A stretch of 64,000 nucleotides of DNA, taken from assembly GCA_035610835.1 (NCBI GenBank), contig CM069448.1, positions 26,313,905-26,377,904 on the forward strand, written 5' to 3'. This DNA is from Ophiura sarsii (taxonomy: Eukaryota; Echinodermata; Ophiuroidea; Amphilepidida; Ophiuridae). Made by a program: the position numbers and the translations under genes. The notes under the pieces were generated by a model. The model ran no database searches. It saw nothing but the letters and a program-made list of their open reading frames with translations, and had not been told where the DNA came from. Of this stretch, positions 58,153 to 64,000 are shown in pieces (within the stretch, counting starts at the first letter, position 1; the number at the start of each line of letters is the position of its first letter).

Positions 58153-58647
58153 ATGACCATTGTTATAATCTTCTCCAGTGTACACGCATCGAAACCGGCT
58201 CTCCTGTTCTCGGTACCCCCGGCTAATCATGTAGAAGTTTACTGTGATTTTAGCACCGGGTTTCTGGTGTCCTGCATCTACAATTTCATCATTATCCTGG
58301 CGTGCTGTTTCTACGCTTTGAAGGCAAGAAAGGTCCCAAGCAATTACAACGAATCGAAGTTCATAGCAATAAGTGTGTATTCCACTCTGATTGTTTGTTT
58401 AGCTACTATTGCTGTTTATTCTACAGCGGTTGCTGTGCTTCAAAAGGTAGCTAGTCTCTGTCTAGCGCTAGTGTTTAATGCTTCACTTTCGTTGGTATGT
58501 GTCTACGTGCCAAAGCTCTACGCCATTGTATTCGTTGATGACGGTTTGGAAGTAAACGACTGGCGAACGGCTACCAACACACGTGCAAATTTGCCAACTT
58601 TGAGTTTACGCGCGAGTTCACAAGTTCATCCGATTCCATTTGAATAG
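58153..58647 (+). CDS. mGluR-like class C GPCR, exon 2 (ECL2 to C-terminus)
   Basis: Encodes residues 687-850, joined in phase 0 after a good acceptor (CTTTATTTATATCTTGCAG). It gives the end of TM4 and extracellular loop 2 with the conserved cysteine (YCDFS, C717), TM5 (about 722-741), intracellular loop 3 with KARKVPSNYNESKFI, a close match to the mGluR signature, TM6 (about 757-778), TM7 (about 783-806) with YVPKLYAIVF, and a short tail of about 35 residues ending at TAG. Most mGluRs have a Trp in TM6 (IIWLA); here it is IVCLA. The tail lacks an obvious Homer-type PPxxF motif. Confidence 0.93.
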   Translation: MTIVIIFSSVHASKPALLFSVPPANHVEVYCDFSTGFLVSCIYNFIIILACCFYALKARKVPSNYNESKFIAISVYSTLIVCLATIAVYSTAVAVLQKVASLCLALVFNASLSLVCVYVPKLYAIVFVDDGLEVNDWRTATNTRANLPTLSLRASSQVHPIPFE

Positions 58648-58727
58648 CAAAATCAACAACAATGATCGGTATTTGGAACATTTTGATCGGTTTTTGTAAG
58701 CGGTTTTCCTATTTGATGATATCTTGC

Positions 58728-58832
58728 CAATTTTAATATGTAAATTTCTAATATGCAAATAATGCCAATATCCCAATGTGCCAATAATATGCCAATATGA
58801 CAATTTGCCTATTTGCCAAAATGCCAATTTTA
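58728..58832. repeat. Degenerate TGCCAATAT repeat in the 3' flank
   Basis: GCCAATAT, GCCAATTT and GCAAATAA words recur about nine times in just over 100 bp, probably within the receptor 3' untranslated region. Confidence 0.65.
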
Positions 58833-58894
58833 TGCTAGGAACTATTGGACATCCGATTAGCCCTGTTGGCCAGCAACGGCATTTTATGAACGGT

Positions 58895-58900
58895 AATAAA
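58895..58900 (+). terminator. Candidate poly(A) signal of the receptor gene
   Basis: First AATAAA after the stop codon (about 250 bases downstream), followed about 30 bases later by GTGGGTGTCAG, a plausible GU-rich element. A second AATAAA lies at 59172-59177. Confidence 0.4.
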
Positions 58901-59366
58901 AAGGATTCTAGACGATCAATCAGGAAGTCCCAGTGGGTGTCAGATAAATGTAATTATGCAATCGAGCGATATCTTGTCAGCTAGATACGGATGAAAACCA
59001 TAGGCATTTATCAGAGGAAGGTAATTGAAATCCGAATGCAATTCAGGGGATTTTGAATGAATTATTTTCTCGAATCTGGCTTTTAATTAAAAAGTGTATT
59101 CGACTCGCTCGTGCAATATGCTAGTAGCACCTTGCACTTTATAAGAATGAATATGGCCTTGCAATCTTATAAATAAATCTTATTTTTCACTGTATACTTG
59201 TAGTTTGTATATTTCTACCTATAACGTCACTAGACATCACCTTGAATACACCTTGACAACAACACACCTTGAAACAAAACACACTCAAACGAGGCGCAAA
59301 TCTGATGATATCTGAATGTGCATAATATACACATTTGTATTTTAGAATAAAGTAAGTTTCCCTCTT
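58901..59366. other. No gene recognised
   Basis: Downstream flank of the receptor gene; the alternative AATAAA at 59172 lies here. Confidence 0.4.
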
Positions 59367-59367
59367 A

Positions 59368-59567
59368 TATATGGAAAGTGCATTATACTGATCCAGTGTA
59401 ATGTTCTAACGTGTACGTTTTGGTACTTTTGATAGTGATGAGTTTGACGACTCACGACGTTTTTTGCAGTCTTGGAGTTTCCAATGGATTTATCATCTGT
59501 GAATTTTGATCAGATGATATACATGTGTTTGTTTTACACTGGACCAGTATAATGTACTTTCCATATA
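59368..59567. mobile_element. 200 bp MITE
   Basis: Inverse ends TATATGGAAAGTGCATTATA and the complement of TATATGGAAAGTACATTATA, extended by CTG(A/G)TCCAGTGTAA, total about 35 bp. No coding capacity. Confidence 0.8.
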
Positions 59568-59570
59568 ATA

Positions 59571-59594
59571 GTTTCAGTTTCAGTTTCAGTTTCA
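59571..59594. repeat. (GTTTCA)4 microsatellite
   Basis: Four perfect hexamers directly beside the MITE. Confidence 0.9.
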
Positions 59595-59596
59595 GT

Positions 59597-61119
59597 AATA
59601 TTCTAATCAACGATCCTTATGGCCTTATTTGGTCAGTCTCCATGAAAGATGAAAAACCTAACGTCTGATGTGAGATATGTTCACATTAAACAGATTTTAG
59701 TCTACGACATTTCACGCATTTTATTATGAAGTGGTCGCGATCAAGTGTACCAAAACTGGCCGATTGCAAACCAAACCTACGAATTATAAGCAATGCATAT
59801 ATATATATATTGAAAATAAACCCTTTTAACATTAGTTCCACGATCAAAAGAAAGCAGTATAACTAAAGATGATTCTATATTTTTACCATCTCAATAATAT
59901 AATTAATGTCAAGTTTCATAGCAAAGGGAAAATAACATTCAAATAATATCCTTACCACCGTGAATGTCAAATTGGTTAAAAAAATGGTAAAACATATACT
60001 TTTTATGGTCATTAGCTCAGGTTTGTCTCACCATGTTAAATTTAGACATGTTATGAAAATAAATTTAGAATAGTACATTTATGGGGATATGTAGCCGAAG
60101 AACAGGGCTATCATTATGGTAAGGGCATTTCCATACATGGAATTTAGCACTCACGGAACATGCATATCTTACAGGGGTGTTTATAAGAAATGAGGCAGCT
60201 GATTTCTGTGTGTGCACTCAATAGGAAAAGTAGTAGATTTCACGCGCTGTATTAAAACCTCTGAAATACAATATGTTATTTTAAATATTTCTAGGAGGGT
60301 TCAAGAATTGACACTCCCCCATTATTTCGAGAATATAACTAAATTATATAAAGTGAAAAGATCACAATTTTATACCTTCGTTTGTTTTTAAATTAGATTT
60401 GAAATTTACTTAGAAATAGACATTTCACAATTGTTCACGAAATGTGTGTGTGGCAGGTTTGTGAAGCGTGACTTTTGCTATGCCTAGTAGTATCCACCTC
60501 TAACCAAGATATTTATTTGCAATCATCATTTCCCTTTACATAATACTACACATTCACACATTCTCTCCTGACCAGCCTAACAAATGAAGTACGTATACTG
60601 TTACATTGTCGCGAAAAAGAGTTTGTCCTTGCGAAATTGCGAAAATTGTCCTTGCGAAATGTATAATATGTCACATCCAAGTTTATACAACCACCGAAAT
60701 ACCGTGTGCACACAATGTGTACTGAGTACATACAATTGTCAATCGCTACAGATGTGTCGATATTCTGATGGAAAAGTAATTCGTACTTAAAACTCGGTTT
60801 TGCGTTTTATACTCTCGCCTTAAATACATGGAATTTGGCTAACACTGATATCAGCACCATCGTTCTTTGTGCCCAGAATAACCATTAGAGGCGTTATATC
60901 GATATTTCTCAAGGGTGGGGCTCTTTTCCTTTTAATAAAAAGTATGATTGGTTTCCAGAAACGTGTAACAATATCACATTAGTATAGTAAGTGAAAAATA
61001 TTTTCCATTTTAAATTGCGAAAACGGTCAAACAGCCGGATGGAATGACGGAGAAAGCGAGAAACTCCGCTCCATCATGCTTCATTTTCTATTGTTCCATC
61101 CTGCACTTGCCAGTCATTG
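59597..61119. other. No gene recognised
   Basis: Includes GTCCTTGCGAAAT duplicated at 60625 and 60648, but no larger structure. Confidence 0.4.
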
Positions 61120-61390
61120 AGAAGCACCTAGCAGCCAGCTGGCTGAAAGCATCCCCATTTCCCATACGACGTAAGTTTCCCCGTTCCAGCGCATTCGTTT
61201 AACATGTGTGTGTCTTACTGTTCAGACGATCCTCTAAAGGAGCATTGTTTCATTAATTTCACCATCTCCCATTAAAGATTTATTAACAACGTAAGTTTTC
61301 CAGTTCCAACGTGTTCCCTGAAGGATCCCCGAATAACTTACATTTTCCTGTCTTCCGTCAAAGATCCATGATTAATGATGTACTAAGGGA
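61120..61390. repeat. Minisatellite-like units, first block
   Basis: Units containing ACGTAAGTTT(C/T)CC(C/A)GTTCCA, CCCTGAAGGATCC and TCATTAATTTCACCATCTCC. The same units fill 63050-63745. Confidence 0.75.
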
Positions 61391-62045
61391 TGTTTAAGTT
61401 TGGTTTTTTTACAAAATATCCATAATATTAAAGATAATCATGATAATTGGCCATTATTTTTTATTCTACTCACAATAAAATAGCAAAACTTGATTAAAAC
61501 AATGTTGAAATAAATGTTGAAATATCATCGCTATTTATTGAAACCAGACGATGGCTGGTATTGTAAGAACTCACCGGCAATACGAATTTTAAAAAATCCG
61601 TCGGGATTAGCCGTATAGTAGCCGCGCCGTCGTGCTTCTTGAAAAGCCGTACACTTCTCTAATATTAAATTGCAATTAATTCAAATGTTATATTTCAGAG
61701 GGAAAAAAGCATTTATATAGTATAAATTAAATTTCCAATGTTTAAACTCATAAAACAACGTCATGTGTTACCAAATTACGAGCTTTTCTGAAATTTCGAG
61801 CTAAACACGTGACTGATTTAAAATTACCCGCCATATTCAAGAACTGTTATTTACCTTAGAAAAGAAAGGACACTATAGAGTTGAGTTGGTTATTCGATGG
61901 GTATTCGCGATTACGTGTTAAACCAATACGAATTGCAAATTAATAGGCAAATCGTGACCGTTTTTTAATGTAATTGAATCGAAAAGAAAAATAGCGCAAC
62001 GCTGACCATAAAATGCTGTCCGATCCGAGGATGGAATATTTTGAA

Positions 62046-62735
62046 ACGTCGTTTTATTGCACAAAGACAAAGGAAGAACGTGTCAATAATTGGTACTGCC
62101 ACTTCCAACAACTCCTAGGAAATCCACCGGTAGTGACTGATAAAGATGAAGACATCCCAAAGATTTTCGAAGAACTACCAATTAAGTGTACTGCCTTCAA
62201 TAACACTGAGTATCAGAAAGCCAAGAAATCTATCAAGGAGGGGGACCTGAACTCCTGACGAGATGCAATCTTGATGATCTGTAATAAGGCCCTCCTAGAA
62301 AACAAAAACCTGACCAGTGGGCAATATTGAACCTGATACCAGTCCCAAAATCTGGTGACCTAAGTCAAGCAGGAAACTACAGAGGCATATGTCTGAACTC
62401 TATTGTGGCCAAGACATATAACAGAATGATTCTCAACAGAATAAGACCTCACCTAGATGAATTACTTCGAACTAACCAGAATGGCTTCCGCGAGGGAAAA
62501 GGCACTACCTCACACATTCTGGGGCTCAGGAGAATCATCGAAGGTATACATTCCAATAATCTCTCTGCAGTCATAACATTCATTGACTTCAAAAAGGCAT
62601 TCGACACCATACATCGTGGGAAAATGAACAAGATACTCAAAGCATACGGTGTCCCACAGGTTATAACAGATGCAATTGATGAAACTTACAGAAACACAAG
62701 AGCCAAAGTCATATCACCTGATGGCGACAGGGCAT
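62046..62735 (+). pseudogene. LINE reverse transcriptase fragment related to the intact ORF
   Basis: Equivalent to residues of about 465-700 of the 1011-codon LINE ORF: KEERVNNWYCHFQQLLG, then after a deletion and frame change IPVPKSGDLS-type sequence (LIPVPKSGDLSQAGNYRG), NQNGFREGKGTTSHIL, motif A TFIDFKKAFDTIHRGKM and AKVISPDGD, where it stops matching. By eye roughly 70% of residues agree in the aligned part, so it is a different, older subfamily. The catalytic FADD region and the endonuclease are absent. Confidence 0.88.
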
Positions 62736-63049
62736 CCCTGAAAGTTCCGAGAAATAAGCCCCGATTTTGGACAGCTGGCGTATCGTTCTCATAATATCAT
62801 CAACAAATTGAGCAGTGTTGACACAACATTTTCAGTCAAAATCACACACAAACCTGTAAAATGTACTGACAAGATCTCTTTTTGCACCGTGGTAACAGGT
62901 ATTAGTCAGGATTATATTCCAACTTTAATCAGTTGAGGGCAATGAGTACCTTTCCTGATCACTTATGATTATCATTGGGCCAAAGGATGGCAAGATTGAG
63001 AGAAAAGCCGAATGTCGTCGGCAAGGACTACAATCATTTAGTGGTGTGA
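62736..63049. other. No gene recognised
   Basis: Between the LINE fragment and the second minisatellite block. Confidence 0.4.
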
Positions 63050-63745
63050 AATCTTCCTTGTGCCAGCTGCTCCGTCGTTGTCCCATTCTTCTATTATATA
63101 TACAATGAATGGCGCGTGTTTCCCTGCTCCAGCCCTCCTGTTAGAGATCCCTCTTTCATTATTTTCATTATCCCCGTTAAAGATTCATTACAACGTAAGT
63201 TTCCCAGTTCCAGCCCTCCTGTTGGAGATCCCTCTTTCATTAATTTAATTATCTCCCATTAAAAATTCATTAACAACGTAAGTTTCCCAGTTCCAACCTG
63301 TTCCCTGAAAGATCCCCGAGTAACGTACATTTCCTGTTCCAGTTGCTCCGCCAAAAAATCTTTGAATAGCGTACGTTTCCCTGTTCCAGCCGTTCCTTGA
63401 AATATCACCGAATAGCTTACATATCCGTTTCACGGTTATCAACGTACCTTCCAGCTGCTCCGAATTTAAGCCATTCTTCCTGTACATATAACATGACTGA
63501 CGCACGTTTCCCTATTCCAGTCCTTCTGTTAGAGATCTGTTACATCTCCCTGTCAGCTGTTCCCTCAAAGATCCTTGATTAACGTACGCTTCCCTGTTCC
63601 AGCTGTTCCCTCAAACATCCTTTAATAACTTACATTTCCCTGTTACATCTCTTCCCTCAAAGATCACTGAATAACGTATGTTTCCCTTTTGTAGCCCTCC
63701 CTTGAAAGATCTGTAAAAGACGTACGTTTCCGTGTTTTAGTGCAA
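63050..63745. repeat. Minisatellite-like units, second block
   Basis: About eight divergent units of roughly 45-55 bp with AACGTACGTTTCCCTGTTCC, AGCTGTTCCCTCAAAGATC and a GAATAAC joint; starts near 63190, 63278, 63365, 63500, 63584, 63630, 63670 and 63718. Some units pair into longer periods with a TCATTAATTT segment. Confidence 0.8.
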
Positions 63746-64000
63746 CAACCATGTAGTTTATCACTGTCGTGGTACTAATTTTAAAAAACCCTTCACTATC
63801 GGTCCGAAATGTGCCTAAATCTCAAATTATTTGTCAAAAGGATAAGCTTATTGTCGATAGAGCAATAGGAGACGTTTAAACTAGATAAATTGTCAAAGTT
63901 ATCACCATTGTGAATGTGTAGGGTAATGATCGAAGTATTTGAACCTTCATCGTGGCATTATGTTCATGCATCACATCAGATACTCTACAATACGATATTG
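63746..64000. other. No gene recognised
   Basis: Window end; nothing supported. Confidence 0.4.

Overview
This is animal nuclear DNA, most likely from a marine invertebrate deuterostome such as an echinoderm or hemichordate. The pointers are a class C receptor gene broken by a very long intron, an interstitial TTAGGG array, LINEs of several clades, a Penelope-like fragment, tRNA-derived SINEs and many short inverted-repeat transposons. The species cannot be fixed from the sequence alone. There is no bacterial-type operon or CRISPR array.

The one convincing host gene is a metabotropic-glutamate-receptor-like class C GPCR on the + strand. Exon 1 (17137-19194) encodes the signal peptide, the Venus-flytrap ligand domain, the nine-cysteine domain and TM1 to TM4. 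It ends at a phase-0 donor. Exon 2 (58153-58647) starts at a phase-0 acceptor and supplies the rest of the 7TM domain, a short tail and the stop. The joined product is about 850 residues. The intron is about 39 kb and carries most of the mobile DNA in the window. Residues that hold the amino-acid backbone of the ligand look conserved, but two that grip the side-chain carboxylate of glutamate do not.

Layout. 1-2.1 kb: foldback element copy 1. 2.3-3.5 kb: decayed ORF of an unidentified repetitive protein family. 4.2 kb: Harbinger-like MITE. 5.2-6.1 kb: CR1/L2-like LINE remnant. 7.6-10.5 kb: tandem array of about 185 bp units. 10.8-12.2 kb: LINE remnant on the minus strand. 12.6-13.5 kb: second tandem array. 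14.2 kb: SINE head. 15.9-16.6 kb: 5' flank of the receptor, which has a second, interrupted copy inside the intron (32.9-33.2 and 36.1-36.4 kb). 17.1-19.2 kb: exon 1.

Inside the intron: a 300 bp tandem duplication (20.75-21.3 kb); foldback copy 2 (21.6-32.0 kb), split by a 7 kb insertion; a mariner-like element (33.2-34.4 kb); a Penelope fragment (35.1 kb); a TTAA-flanked long palindrome (35.2-35.9 kb); a BovB/RTE-like LINE remnant (37.7-39.2 kb); a telomere-repeat composite (40.9-42.1 kb) with a nested TA-flanked palindrome; further MITEs (42.5 and 43.4 kb); a cluster of hairpins (45.3 kb); a 411 bp tandem duplication (47.1-47.8 kb); two histone-type stem-loops (49.2-49.3 kb); a SINE (49.6-50.0 kb); an uninterrupted 1011-codon LINE ORF (50.7-53.7 kb); and an inverted-repeat element with a minisatellite core (54.8-55.8 kb).

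Downstream of exon 2 are a candidate poly(A) signal, a small MITE, and a minisatellite region (61.1-63.7 kb) that also contains a LINE fragment related to the intact one.
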